From NCBI RefSeq assembly GCF_018847375.1, contig NZ_CP072036.1, positions 434,001-498,000 of the forward strand: 64,000 nucleotides of DNA. Reading direction: 5' to 3'. Below the pieces are notes generated by a model. The model was not told the DNA's origin. It saw nothing but the letters and a program-made list of their open reading frames with translations, and did not search any database. This document shows positions 7,895-16,995 of the stretch, in pieces. The translations under genes were made by a program, and so were the position numbers. Within the stretch, counting starts at the first letter, position 1, and every line of letters starts with the position of its first letter. Origin of the DNA: Akkermansia massiliensis. Its GTDB lineage: Bacteria > Verrucomicrobiota > Verrucomicrobiia > Verrucomicrobiales > Akkermansiaceae.

Positions 7895-9685
7895 TCACAT
7901 GCCCACATCTCCGCCGGACTCCCTTTTCATCATTTCCGTGATGACCTGGAACAGCGCGTTGCGGTACAGGACGCCATCCAGCCGCCCGGTATTTTTCCAG
8001 ACCACGGGAAAGGCGGGCAGATGGGTCTGTTCAAACAATTTCAGGGCATCCGTCAGATGGGTGCCGGCATCCAGCACGGGAGCGCCCGCGCGGATCAGCT
8101 CCTCGGCGGTGGGAGGAGGGCTCTTCCCCTTCTCCTCCATCTGCCGGCGGACAGCCAGAAAGTCATCCGGATAAATGGCACCCTCATAAGTCCCGTCCTT
8201 TTTCACCACAAAAATCAGGTCTCCGGGATTCCGCAGCATCAGGGAGGAAACGTCGTCCAGGGAAGCGTCCGGCGCCACCTGGGGCACCACATGGCGAGCC
8301 AGGTCATGCACATGGACCTGCGCCATGGGCAGGTTGACCACGGATTCCGGACTTCCGGACAGGCTGGCGGCATACATGGACCGCGCGCGAATCAGCCGCC
8401 CCGTTCCATAAGCGCTCACCACGCCGATCAGGAGCGGGTAAATCATTTCCCCGCTCATGGAGAACTCCACCACCATCACCAGCGCGGTCAGGGGAGCCTG
8501 GGCCGCCACGGCAAAAAAGGCCGCCATCCCCACCATCGCATACGCCACCGTATGGTTGCCCTCCATGCCCAGAGACGTCAGGACCGTACTGAAAATAAAC
8601 CCGACCATGCTTCCCACATACAGCGTGGGCGTCATGGCTCCGCCCACCGTACCGCAGCCGAACACGATCGCCACGGCGGACACCTTCACCAGAAGCAGGA
8701 TAAACGCCTGCTGCGTGCTGTAATCTTCATCCACCAGCCCGGTAATCAGGGCCTGCCCGTTGCCCACCACCTCCGGATAAAAAACCGCCAGCACCCCCAC
8801 AACCAGTCCGGCGGCCATCAGGCGCAGCGGCAGGAGGGACTGGCGGCCGTTCAAATACCTGGTAGCTACATCCAGCAGGCTGACCCATCCCCTGGCCGCC
8901 ACGGCGGCCGCCACTCCCAGCGCAATGCACCACAGGGACTGGGAAAAGACGGTAAAGCTTTCAAACGGGGAACTGTACAGCGGGGCGGGATCCCCCAGCA
9001 GGTGCAGCATGGCGAACCCGGTGCAGGAGGCAATCAGCAGAGGCGCCAGAATATCCATGCTCACGGTGCCGATGATGATTTCACTCACGAACAGGCACCC
9101 GGCAAAGGGGGCATGGAACGCCGTGGTGAACCCGGCCGCCGCCCCGCAGCCGACCAGCAGCCGGAGCCGCGGAATGGACACGTGCAGCCGCTGCCCCACC
9201 GCGGACGCGATCAGGGCGGAGGACTGGATGATAGGCCCTTCCTTGCCGATGGCCGCTCCGGAAGCAATGCTCCATGCCGCGGAAAACACCTTCAGGGCGG
9301 ACGCCCGGAATTTGATCAGCCCGTTTCCGATGGACATGGCCTCCATGTATTCCGTGGCCTGTCCCGGCATCCTTTTTTTCAGGAACAGCAGGATGCAGCC
9401 GGCCGCCAGGCCGCCCACCACCGGAATAAACATGCGCCACTCAGGCTCCACCTGGGAAAAGGTGCCTACGCGGGAATCCGACCAGATGCCCGTGAGCAGC
9501 CATTGAATCACTTCCACCGTCCACTCAAAAAACAGGGACATGCTGGCGCCCACCACCCCCACGATCACGGCCCACACGTAAGTGACCTGCCTTTCCCCCA
9601 CCTTCCAATGATGGAACAGCCTTAAAATCCACCCGTACCAGACGGAATCCGGCGGCGGCTGGGGCTGGGGGGATGGAGAATTCAT
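7895..9685 (-). CDS. CLC-family chloride channel/transporter with C-terminal CBS domains
   Basis: I take the ATG at 9685 (MNSPSPQPQP), giving 596 residues; the 74 residues upstream in the open frame are Arg-rich and not protein-like. Many hydrophobic segments span about 35-430. CLC signatures are GKEGP (147-151), GAAAGFTTAFHAPFAGCLF (181-199) and GGAMTPTLYVG in the third conserved region. The usual GSGIP chloride-binding motif is not evident near residues 105-120, where the sequence reads PGQATEYMEAM. About 140 C-terminal residues look like a CBS pair, with DLIFVVKKDGTYEGAIYPDD in the first. The protein probably moves chloride or another anion across the inner membrane; transport mode and ion are uncertain. 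It stands alone and diverges from the M15 peptidase gene. Confidence 0.92.
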   Translation of the reverse strand: MNSPSPQPQPPPDSVWYGWILRLFHHWKVGERQVTYVWAVIVGVVGASMSLFFEWTVEVIQWLLTGIWSDSRVGTFSQVEPEWRMFIPVVGGLAAGCILLFLKKRMPGQATEYMEAMSIGNGLIKFRASALKVFSAAWSIASGAAIGKEGPIIQSSALIASAVGQRLHVSIPRLRLLVGCGAAAGFTTAFHAPFAGCLFVSEIIIGTVSMDILAPLLIASCTGFAMLHLLGDPAPLYSSPFESFTVFSQSLWCIALGVAAAVAARGWVSLLDVATRYLNGRQSLLPLRLMAAGLVVGVLAVFYPEVVGNGQALITGLVDEDYSTQQAFILLLVKVSAVAIVFGCGTVGGAMTPTLYVGSMVGFIFSTVLTSLGMEGNHTVAYAMVGMAAFFAVAAQAPLTALVMVVEFSMSGEMIYPLLIGVVSAYGTGRLIRARSMYAASLSGSPESVVNLPMAQVHVHDLARHVVPQVAPDASLDDVSSLMLRNPGDLIFVVKKDGTYEGAIYPDDFLAVRRQMEEKGKSPPPTAEELIRAGAPVLDAGTHLTDALKLFEQTHLPAFPVVWKNTGRLDGVLYRNALFQVITEMMKRESGGDVGM

Positions 9686-9886
9686 GGGCAAAGCGGCAAT
9701 ATTATTCCATTGTGACAAAAAAACGCCTCCGGATGTTCGATGCCGCAGAAAATACCTGCAGTGCTTCATCCGTGAAGGGCCGCAAGACGCGGAAGGCCGC
9801 TCCCTCCGGAGAAGGCGCCTGCCCGGCAAAGGTCTTGCACCGCGCCGGAAACCTGCTACACCGGAAGAACCCCAACCCCTTTTCCC

Positions 9887-10486
9887 ATGCCTGACCGCAC
9901 GCCGCAACCTCCGCCACGGCTATCCCCGCGCCTCCGGAAGCAGGCGCTTCTGCTGATTGCCTGCGTCATTTCAGGCAGCCAGCTGTACGGCCTCAAACAT
10001 CCCGCCTCCGTCTGGCCCACGGAACGGGAAGTGCTTTCCGGCCATTCCATCTTCGGACAGCCGGGGGACCCGGCCTCCCTGGTTACGGTTCCGCTGCCCT
10101 ATCCGCTGAGGCCGTCCTGGTCCCCAGACACGGAGCTTGCGTCCATTACCTGCCACCGTTTCATCGCCGTGCCGCTCACCAGGATTTTCCAGCGCACGCT
10201 GGAACATTACGGCATGGAGCGCATCCGCGAACTGCGGCTGGACGTTTACGGAGGCTGCTTCAACAACCGCCCCATCCGCGGAGGCTCCCGCCCGTCCCTG
10301 CACGCGTGGGGCATTGCGATAGACATGGACCCCGAACGCAATACCCTGTACATGAGCGCGCCGGAAGCCGTCTTTTCCGGACCGGAATACGATGCCTTCT
10401 GGTCCATCGTAGAAAAGGAGGGGGCCTTTTCCCTGGGACGCGAGAGGAATTACGACTGGATGCACTTCCAGTTCGCCAGGCCGTGA
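9887..10486 (+). CDS. M15-family peptidase (VanY-like), membrane-anchored
   Basis: A 199-residue protein with a short hydrophobic segment at 18-35, acting as a signal anchor or uncleaved signal. Zinc-ligand motifs of the M15/Hedgehog superfamily are in place: SLHAWGIAID supplies H139 and D146, and YDWMHFQF supplies H193. The expected reaction is hydrolysis of a D-Ala-containing peptide bond in peptidoglycan, so the site of action is the periplasm. The domain is compact, as in the VanY-type subgroup (peptidase M15_3/M15_4). The ATG at 9887 is the first in frame, and the gene diverges from the CLC gene 201 bp away. The gene end lies 43 bp from the end of the convergent beta-barrel gene. Confidence 0.88.
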   Translation: MPDRTPQPPPRLSPRLRKQALLLIACVISGSQLYGLKHPASVWPTEREVLSGHSIFGQPGDPASLVTVPLPYPLRPSWSPDTELASITCHRFIAVPLTRIFQRTLEHYGMERIRELRLDVYGGCFNNRPIRGGSRPSLHAWGIAIDMDPERNTLYMSAPEAVFSGPEYDAFWSIVEKEGAFSLGRERNYDWMHFQFARP

Positions 10487-10529
10487 AAGTGCGCGGAAGC
10501 CCCCAGGCGGCACCGGAGCGGCCCGGGCG

Positions 10530-11324
10530 TCAGAACGTATATTTCAGGTTGATGCCGTAATAAAAATCATCCCCCAGGTCCCTCTGCTTCACCACGGTCA
10601 GCGCCTGGCTGTAGTTGGTGAACAATTCCACGGTCAGGCGCGAGGTAGCGCGGAAGGTAAAACTCAGGTTGTAATCCAGGGCGTTGGATCCGTGGTGCAC
10701 CACCGGGCCCACGTACCCCCCGTTGTAGCCGTAACGCACCACGGCATCCACCCTCACGCAATCCGCGATCTCCTCGTGCAACCCCGCAAACACGGCGTAA
10801 TAGCCGCGGAACGTATGGTTGTTATACTGCCAGTAGAGGTCCGTGCCGCCGAACCAGCGGTCGGAAAAATGATAGGTCGTCTTCAGGCCGGGGCGCGGGA
10901 TGCCCTTGTCCCCCGGAAAAACAAAGCTGTGCTCATACCAGGGCATCACCGTCCAGTTCCCCAGCTCCTTGATGTAATCCAGCCGGTACTTTAATTCCGC
11001 ATGGTTCCGGTGGTCCGTGGAAACGCCGTACCATATCTTCCCCACCCATTCCTTGTACTGTATTTCAGGAACGAACATGCACAGGGAGCCGTCCCACAGG
11101 TCAAGACCCTCGCACTCGTACTTGCTGGCCCATCCCGTCTGGAAGCGCAGATAAACCCGGTCATCCGTGGGGCCGGCCAGGGAAAGGGGATGGGGGCAGG
11201 CCGTCTTCAGGTAGTAGGACTGATCCTGGCAAACCGTCGTGGAACCCCAGGCGCCGGGGCATGACAGCACACCCGCACAGGCCGCCAGCAATAGTTGAGT
11301 CGCAGTGTTCGTTTTCATATTCAT
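10530..11324 (-). CDS. Outer-membrane beta-barrel protein
   Basis: A 264-residue protein with a signal peptide (about 1-27, cleaved near AWGS). The rest alternates polar and aromatic residues in strand-length blocks, and it ends in YYGINLKYTF with a terminal Phe, the outer-membrane insertion signal of beta-barrels. Tyr and Trp are abundant (WYGVSTDHRNHAELKYRLDY, YWQYNNHTF), as in barrel girdles. Three Cys in the first 45 mature residues are unusual. The start could be Met1 or Met3 (11318). I do not recognise a family; porin-like or adhesion roles are both possible. It is divergent from the GH20 gene. Confidence 0.75.
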   Translation of the reverse strand: MNMKTNTATQLLLAACAGVLSCPGAWGSTTVCQDQSYYLKTACPHPLSLAGPTDDRVYLRFQTGWASKYECEGLDLWDGSLCMFVPEIQYKEWVGKIWYGVSTDHRNHAELKYRLDYIKELGNWTVMPWYEHSFVFPGDKGIPRPGLKTTYHFSDRWFGGTDLYWQYNNHTFRGYYAVFAGLHEEIADCVRVDAVVRYGYNGGYVGPVVHHGSNALDYNLSFTFRATSRLTVELFTNYSQALTVVKQRDLGDDFYYGINLKYTF

Positions 11325-11555
11325 TTATGGTTGGACAGGCGTTTTCTGGGGCGGCGCATCCGGACGAGGACGGCATCCTTCCATGTTGTACTCCCGCTCC
11401 GTTTTTTACTGCAAGCCGATACTCCGCCCGCAGCCGGATAAAATGCCTTCTGAAAATGGGACACCATGGAAAAAACAATATGCAGCCTCCAGAGCCAAAA
11501 AACAAACCTCCATTGAAAGATTGTGTCAGCAGGATTTGTATCCAAGACCGTATTC

Positions 11556-13553
11556 ATGAAGTTCCTTATTCCCGCGCTCGTTCTGTCCGCCTGCCTTCCC
11601 GCGGCATTTTCGCAAGAACAAATTATCCCGAAACCGGCAGAAATCACGGTGTTCCACGGGAAGCCTGCCCAGCTCACGCCGGCGTCCGCCATCATTACCG
11701 CGACGCAGGACAAGGCTTTCCTGAACCGCGCCAGGCAATTGCAGCAGATGCTCGGCGAAGGAACCGGACTGCCCCTCCCCCTTAAAACGCCCGGAGAAGC
11801 GCCGGAGAATGCCGCCTGCATCATCATTAAAAAGGACCCGGCCCTGGCCGCGAAGGGGGAGGAAGCCTACTCCATCCAATCCTCCCCCAGGGGAATCATT
11901 CTTTCAGCCGCCCATGCCAAAGGCATTTTTTACGCCGGGCAAAGCCTGATCCAGATGATGCCCGTCATTTTCCACGACCGGAAGGCGGACAAATCCGCCG
12001 TCCAGTGGAATATTTCCGGAGCTCCGTTCAACATGGTGGACTACCCGCGGTTCTCCTGGCGTGCGCTGATGATTGATGAAGCGCGCCACTTTTTCGGTGA
12101 AAAAGCCATCAAGCAGATCATCGACCAGATGGCCCTGTTGAAAATGAACATCCTGCACTGGCACCTGACGGACGACGTCGGATGGCGCATTGAAATCAAG
12201 AAGTATCCCCGTCTGACCACCATCGGTTCCAGGCGCAGGGAATCCGAAACCGGTACGTGGAACAGCGGCAAGTCCGACGGCACGCCGCATGAAGGCTTTT
12301 ATACCCAGGAGCAGATCAGGGACATCGTTCAATACGCGGCCCGGCGCAATATCACCATCGTCCCTGAAATTGAAATGCCGGGCCACGCCAGCGCGGCTGC
12401 CGCAGCGTACCCGTTCCTGAGCTTGAAATCACCCAGGGAAGTGCCCACCACGTTCATCGTCAACACGGCCTTTGACCCTACCTCGGAAAAGACCTATGCC
12501 TTCCTGTCCGACGTACTGGATGAAGTCGTGGCGCTGTTCCCCAGCAGGATCATCCATATCGGCGGCGATGAAGTGCGCTATGCCCAGCAATGGAAGGACG
12601 TTCCGGAAATTGAGGCGTTCATGAAAAAGAACAACATGAAGAGTTATGCGGACGTCCAGATGTACTTCACCAACCGCATGTCCGGCATCGTCGCCAAAAA
12701 AGGGCGCCGCATGATGGGCTGGAATGAGATTTACGGCCATGACGTCAACGGGGACGGCGGAGGCAAAGCCGGAACCAAACTGGACACGAACGCCGTCATC
12801 CACTTCTGGAAAGGGAATACGGACCTGGCTAAAAACGCCATCAAGGACGGGCATGAGGTCATCAATTCCCTCCACAGCTCCACTTACCTTGATTACAGCT
12901 ACGGCAGAATTTCCCTGCAAAAGGCATACGGCTTCGAGCCCATTTTCCCGGGCCTGGAGGAACAGTACCATTCCAGGGTCAAGGGGCTGGGGACGCAGGT
13001 ATGGACGGAATGGATTGCCAATACGGAGCGCCTCCACCACCAGGCATTCCCCCGGGCCTGCGCCTTTGCGGAAGTGGGCTGGACACCTGCCGGGAAAAAG
13101 GATTTCCCGGATTTTAAAAAGCGCTTGAAGGAATATAGCGGGCGCATGGACCTGATGGGCATCAAGTACGCCGGGGATGTGATCAACCGGATAGACAAGT
13201 CCGACTTTTTCAACACGCCGCAGATCGGCACATGGACGCCTGACGACCTGTCCGGACAGGAGCATTCGTTCGACGTCACCAAACTGGTCAAGGTTCCCGG
13301 CAAATACACCGTGACCCTGCTCTACGACAAGGGGGCACACGCCATTGAAATCGAATCCGTGGCCCTGTATGAAGGTGAGAAGGAAATTGCCCGGGACGCT
13401 CATTCGGGCAGGAGCGGTACCGATCAGAAAAATATCCAGTACATCCTGAACGTTCCGGAAGCCAGGCAAGGGGCATCCTACACGGTCAAGGCCAGATTCA
13501 AGGGGGCCGGAGGCAGCGACTCCTACGGAACGGTGTACTGTGAAGCGCCCTAA
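11556..13553 (+). CDS. Secreted beta-N-acetylhexosaminidase, GH20
   Basis: The ATG at 11556 gives 665 residues starting MKFLIPALVLSACLPAAFSQ, a clear signal peptide cleaved after about residue 20. An N-terminal GH20b-type domain (about 22-165) precedes the TIM barrel, which opens with PRFSWRALMIDEARHFF. The catalytic pair is D338-E339 in HIGGDE; other GH20 landmarks are HWHLTDD and EIEMPGHASAA. A C-terminal beta-sandwich of about 100 residues (GTWTPDDL to the end) is probably accessory. The enzyme should release terminal GlcNAc or GalNAc from glycans by substrate-assisted catalysis, which fits growth on mucin O-glycans. It is monocistronic, with a strong terminator 30 bp after the stop. Confidence 0.97.
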   Translation: MKFLIPALVLSACLPAAFSQEQIIPKPAEITVFHGKPAQLTPASAIITATQDKAFLNRARQLQQMLGEGTGLPLPLKTPGEAPENAACIIIKKDPALAAKGEEAYSIQSSPRGIILSAAHAKGIFYAGQSLIQMMPVIFHDRKADKSAVQWNISGAPFNMVDYPRFSWRALMIDEARHFFGEKAIKQIIDQMALLKMNILHWHLTDDVGWRIEIKKYPRLTTIGSRRRESETGTWNSGKSDGTPHEGFYTQEQIRDIVQYAARRNITIVPEIEMPGHASAAAAAYPFLSLKSPREVPTTFIVNTAFDPTSEKTYAFLSDVLDEVVALFPSRIIHIGGDEVRYAQQWKDVPEIEAFMKKNNMKSYADVQMYFTNRMSGIVAKKGRRMMGWNEIYGHDVNGDGGGKAGTKLDTNAVIHFWKGNTDLAKNAIKDGHEVINSLHSSTYLDYSYGRISLQKAYGFEPIFPGLEEQYHSRVKGLGTQVWTEWIANTERLHHQAFPRACAFAEVGWTPAGKKDFPDFKKRLKEYSGRMDLMGIKYAGDVINRIDKSDFFNTPQIGTWTPDDLSGQEHSFDVTKLVKVPGKYTVTLLYDKGAHAIEIESVALYEGEKEIARDAHSGRSGTDQKNIQYILNVPEARQGASYTVKARFKGAGGSDSYGTVYCEAP

Positions 13554-13576
13554 AAACTGCTGAATCAACCCGCAAC

Positions 13577-13613
13577 AAAAACCGGAGGGGCTTCATGCCC
13601 TCCGGCTTTTGTT
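13577..13613 (+). terminator. Rho-independent terminator after the GH20 gene
   Basis: The stem ccggaggg (13582-13589) pairs with ccctccgg (13598-13605) over an 8-nt loop, followed by ctttt and preceded by an A tract. Confidence 0.85.
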
Positions 13614-13793
13614 TCAGCAACCGGGATACTGCCGCTTGGACTATCCTTCCCAGGCATTGTTCTTTTTCAATCCCATCAGGTTTCCCAGGCACAGGGTGCC
13701 TTTCACGAACAGGAAGCCCGTACCTTCCATCAAGCAGAGCGGAATTGCTGCCGCCTTCACCCGGAGCTGCGCAACCCGGGTTCCGGTTGCATT

Positions 13794-13835
13794 AAAAAGG
13801 CGCCGAAGGCCCTCACTTGCAGACCTCCGGCGCCT
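13794..13835 (-). terminator. Rho-independent terminator of the first propeller cassette
   Basis: On the minus strand the stem formed by 13828-13835 and 13798-13805 (aggcgccg/cggcgcct) runs into TTTTT at 13798-13794, 54 bp after the stop of the small secreted protein gene. Confidence 0.8.
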
Positions 13836-13888
13836 GAATGACCGGAATCAGCGGACGATAATCTTCATCCGCGGAAACCGGGCGCAGC

Positions 13889-14416
13889 TCACATTTCAGC
13901 CATCATCTTTTCCACGTATTGGAAAAAGATGCTTCCGTCCTCCCCGCTGATGCCATAGTCTTTGGTATCCTCGATATTCGCATTTTTGATGCGGGTGATG
14001 ATATAAACTTTGGAGAACATAATTCCCCATTGTCCATACTTGTCATTATCAAACCAAACGTGATGATTGTAGGTCGGCTCGAAGTAGATGGTCCCTCCGT
14101 CATCAGGCTCGGCGATCGGACCACAATATTTGATAATGATGTGGCTGATGCCCTTGTAGCACCACTCCTTTCCGCATTGCGGCTTCTTGGAGAGGCTGGT
14201 AGTCATCTCGATGGTGGCATTTGTAATGTTGAAGGATAATTTATCCTCATCATGGTACATGACCCCCTTTTGAGGGAGAGTCACCTCGTTCTGGATGGAG
14301 ACCCCTTCATAAATGAGGCGCGCCCCTTTCCACTCCGTTTCCGGCGGAGCTATTTCCCCTTTCAGGAAGCAGGTCCCTGAGAGAGAAACCATAATTGCAC
14401 AGGCAATTTTGTTCAT
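13889..14416 (-). CDS. Small secreted protein, cassette copy 1
   Basis: A 175-residue protein with a signal peptide (MNKIACAIMVSLSGTCFLKG, cut before EIAPPE or nearby). The mature part is beta-rich with no motif I know. It is a distant paralogue of the 168-residue protein at 20228-20734. Shared features are the GEI start after the signal, W(K/S)G...L.Y(E/D)GVSI, LPQKGV, a W(C/L)YK segment, a YIT strand followed by K, and an acidic end with (Y/F)G(I/T)SG(E/K)D. Its ATG overlaps the stop of the upstream propeller gene by 4 bases (ATGA), so the pair is translationally coupled. The function is unknown; a periplasmic or outer-membrane partner of the propeller protein is the simplest reading. Confidence 0.8.
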   Translation of the reverse strand: MNKIACAIMVSLSGTCFLKGEIAPPETEWKGARLIYEGVSIQNEVTLPQKGVMYHDEDKLSFNITNATIEMTTSLSKKPQCGKEWCYKGISHIIIKYCGPIAEPDDGGTIYFEPTYNHHVWFDNDKYGQWGIMFSKVYIITRIKNANIEDTKDYGISGEDGSIFFQYVEKMMAEM

Positions 14417-16995
14417 TGTTGTTTTCTGGTTTGTTGTTGTTTTAATAATTCCTTTTTGAGGAATTCCTTCATTTCCTGAACAGTTTTTTCAGGAGGATTT
14501 TTCGCATCGTCCCGGTACTGCCGCCAGTCGATGCGCAGCTTGGCCATGAGGCGCAGTTCCCTGGGGGAGAAAGGAACGGTGCCCGGAGCATTAGGCATGA
14601 AATCCCGGGACCGGTTGCCGATGTAATAAATCTGGCTCTGGTCCCATGAGCGCTTCATGGTTTCATCAAAGGAAGCCCTTACCCGGTCGTCACTGACTCT
14701 GGCTTCCCACTGGAGGCAATCCGCCAGGCAGCCGCCCTCCGCCCGGTTCTCCCGGGCCTGCCACCACAGGGAGAGAATATACCTGTTCTGAAGGCTGCAC
14801 GCCGCAGGCGTCAGGTACTTGCGCGTGTATTGCAGCTCATAGAGGGGCTTGCACACGGCCTTCTCCCTCTGCCCCAGGGTGGCTCCGTTCACTCTCTCTG
14901 GAGTGGGAACAATGCCCGCGAGCTGGCCGGCCACATAATAGGGCAGTTCCTCCGGCATGCGGATTTCCCACGGAATCTTTTCATTCACGAATACGCCGTT
15001 TAAAATGGTATTGAAGGAACCGTTGCGGCAAACACGGAACAGGTAGATTCCCCCCTTCCTGCACATGAACCTCTTATAAACCCCGGAACCCGCAAATCTG
15101 GAAACGCGCGTGCGCGCTTCCACCGGGAAGGAATACCACTGCTCCATGGCGGCGGTAAGAATTTTCCCCCATTTGTTCTGTTCCCCTATCGCGAGGTCTC
15201 CCACATTGTTGAACTGGAAGACGAGGGAGGAGGTGGAAGGATGCCTTCTGGCTTCCACCACGTAATCCCGCCTGGATTCATTGGAAAGATAACCGTTGGG
15301 ATTATAGAAATACAGGGCTATTTCATGGACGCCCTCCGGCACTTCCACAACGGTCCAAATGTCGGGACCGTCCACAAAGCCCGGATACACTTCCCCGTGG
15401 TCGTCCCACTCCGCCTCCGTCCGCACGGAATCCGTGGGATCGAAAAGAATGTTGCGGTTATCATTCTCCTTGATGCTATGCACCCACCAGCGCAGGGCAT
15501 CCCCCTTGTTGCGGTTGAGCCCCATCAATCCCTGGATCCAGTAAGAAGACACGGCCCCCTGGTATCCGGGATAACCCGGAACGGAGGAAAGGGTTCGGAA
15601 CGACACGGTCTTGGCCTTAAACTCGGAATTGCTCATGGGGGCATTCGTGGCGCACAGCGTGGCGCGCGTCAGGCCGTACCTCCCGCACCAGTCCCCCTTC
15701 GTGGACCAGTCCTCCCCGCGGAACACAATGCTCTTCCCCGCATGCGCATCCGCTCCCAGCTTTTCCAGTCTCTTCAGGACTGCGGCAGGGTCTTCCATCC
15801 GGGCCGGGGACGGGAACGGAATCTCATCGTCCTGCTGCTTCCTGTCCAGTTGATAAGACAGGGAACCCTTTTTCAGACTGACAAGCCCTTTCCCATACGT
15901 CGCCGCCCAGACACTTCCGTCCTTCAGCGCCAGCAGGGAGGGGACATCCGTATTTTCCAGTCCCTTCCTGATTCTCTGGCGCACCGTCATCCTTTCGGCA
16001 TCCAGCACGTCCACTCCCTGCGTCCGGTAGCCGATGAAAATATCCTTTCCCTGCCGGAGGATGGAAGACACGAAGTCTTCCGACAGCATTTTGGCATTTC
16101 CCTCACCCGGAACGGCCGTCTTCCGCGCAGCGGAACCATACAGATTACTATTCTTCTGGGCATAATCCCGGCCGCGCAAGAAACGCCAGGAGCTGATGCC
16201 GTTGCTGTACGCCAGGCCGGACCAGGTGCCTACCAGTACCTGGTCTTTTTCCGTACAGGCCAGAACATTGCAGATATTGGAAGGCAGCCCGTCCCCATAC
16301 GGCTGGTACGGCTGCCGGGCAAACTGCTTGCTGTCCCAGTACCACGGCGCCTGCACGTTCTTCCACTGCATGTACCCCGACTTGCGCGGTGAATACGAGA
16401 TACCGCCGCAGGCATAGGCCAGCCACAGATTCCCCCTGGCGTCAAAGCCGGCGGAAGCCGCCTGGTCTTCCACCAGTCCCGTAGACCGGTCCAGCGCCTT
16501 CCATGAATCATTCCCGGGATCATAAACGGACACGCCTCCGGACGTGGCAACGGCCACCTCCCCGGAAACGGGAGAGACGGCCAGCGCATAAACATGCTCT
16601 CCGTTCAGGGCATTGCCGCGGTCATACGTCTTCCACTCCCTCCCGTTGAAAACGGCCACGCCGCTGTCGTCCGTGCCCACCCAGATGCGGCCCTGCCTGT
16701 CCTCCGCAATGCAGGTGAAATTCTTTCCTTTGGGAAAGCCGGAATAATAATCCATGTTGAGCCACGACTTCTCGTACGCCCTGTCGCCGACTTGAAGGCG
16801 GTAAACGCTTTCCCTCTCCCCCACGGCCCATATAGCTCCATCCTGCGCCACCAGAGTACCGCGGATGAAGCGCACCGGGCATTCCGGCAGTTGTTCCGGG
16901 ATCTGGACAGATTTGACTTCTCCTGCGGACCATCCCCCCAGCAGGGGGAAAACCAATGCGAGTGTTCCTATGAAATGTTTGAATTTAATTAACAT
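14413..16995 (-). CDS. Exported Reg_prop beta-propeller protein, cassette copy 1
   Basis: The ATG at 16995 gives 860 residues. It aligns residue for residue with the start of copy 2 and leaves a good signal peptide (MLIKFKHFIGTLALVFPLLG). Residues about 35-400 hold two-component-regulator propeller (Reg_prop) blades: GAIWAVGERE, GRIWVGTDDSGVAVFNGREW, GNLWLAYACGG, GSVWAATYGKGLVSL. There is no histidine kinase, receiver or membrane segment after the propeller. The C-terminal half contains a beta-rich domain (about 400-700) and a charged helical tail ending in KKELLKQQQTRKQQ. It is about 98% identical to copy 2 over long stretches of the N-terminal half but clearly divergent in the C-terminal half. 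A secreted sensor or scaffold role is inferred from the propeller. Confidence 0.88.
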   Translation of the reverse strand: MLIKFKHFIGTLALVFPLLGGWSAGEVKSVQIPEQLPECPVRFIRGTLVAQDGAIWAVGERESVYRLQVGDRAYEKSWLNMDYYSGFPKGKNFTCIAEDRQGRIWVGTDDSGVAVFNGREWKTYDRGNALNGEHVYALAVSPVSGEVAVATSGGVSVYDPGNDSWKALDRSTGLVEDQAASAGFDARGNLWLAYACGGISYSPRKSGYMQWKNVQAPWYWDSKQFARQPYQPYGDGLPSNICNVLACTEKDQVLVGTWSGLAYSNGISSWRFLRGRDYAQKNSNLYGSAARKTAVPGEGNAKMLSEDFVSSILRQGKDIFIGYRTQGVDVLDAERMTVRQRIRKGLENTDVPSLLALKDGSVWAATYGKGLVSLKKGSLSYQLDRKQQDDEIPFPSPARMEDPAAVLKRLEKLGADAHAGKSIVFRGEDWSTKGDWCGRYGLTRATLCATNAPMSNSEFKAKTVSFRTLSSVPGYPGYQGAVSSYWIQGLMGLNRNKGDALRWWVHSIKENDNRNILFDPTDSVRTEAEWDDHGEVYPGFVDGPDIWTVVEVPEGVHEIALYFYNPNGYLSNESRRDYVVEARRHPSTSSLVFQFNNVGDLAIGEQNKWGKILTAAMEQWYSFPVEARTRVSRFAGSGVYKRFMCRKGGIYLFRVCRNGSFNTILNGVFVNEKIPWEIRMPEELPYYVAGQLAGIVPTPERVNGATLGQREKAVCKPLYELQYTRKYLTPAACSLQNRYILSLWWQARENRAEGGCLADCLQWEARVSDDRVRASFDETMKRSWDQSQIYYIGNRSRDFMPNAPGTVPFSPRELRLMAKLRIDWRQYRDDAKNPPEKTVQEMKEFLKKELLKQQQTRKQQ

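Noticed and set aside
9686..9907. 74-codon N-terminal extension of the CLC gene
   Set aside because: Arg/Gly-rich and overlapping the divergent M15 peptidase start; the ATG at 9685 is better.
11523..11555. Eleven-codon N-terminal extension of the GH20 gene
   Set aside because: The extension would bury the signal peptide, which begins cleanly at the ATG at 11556.
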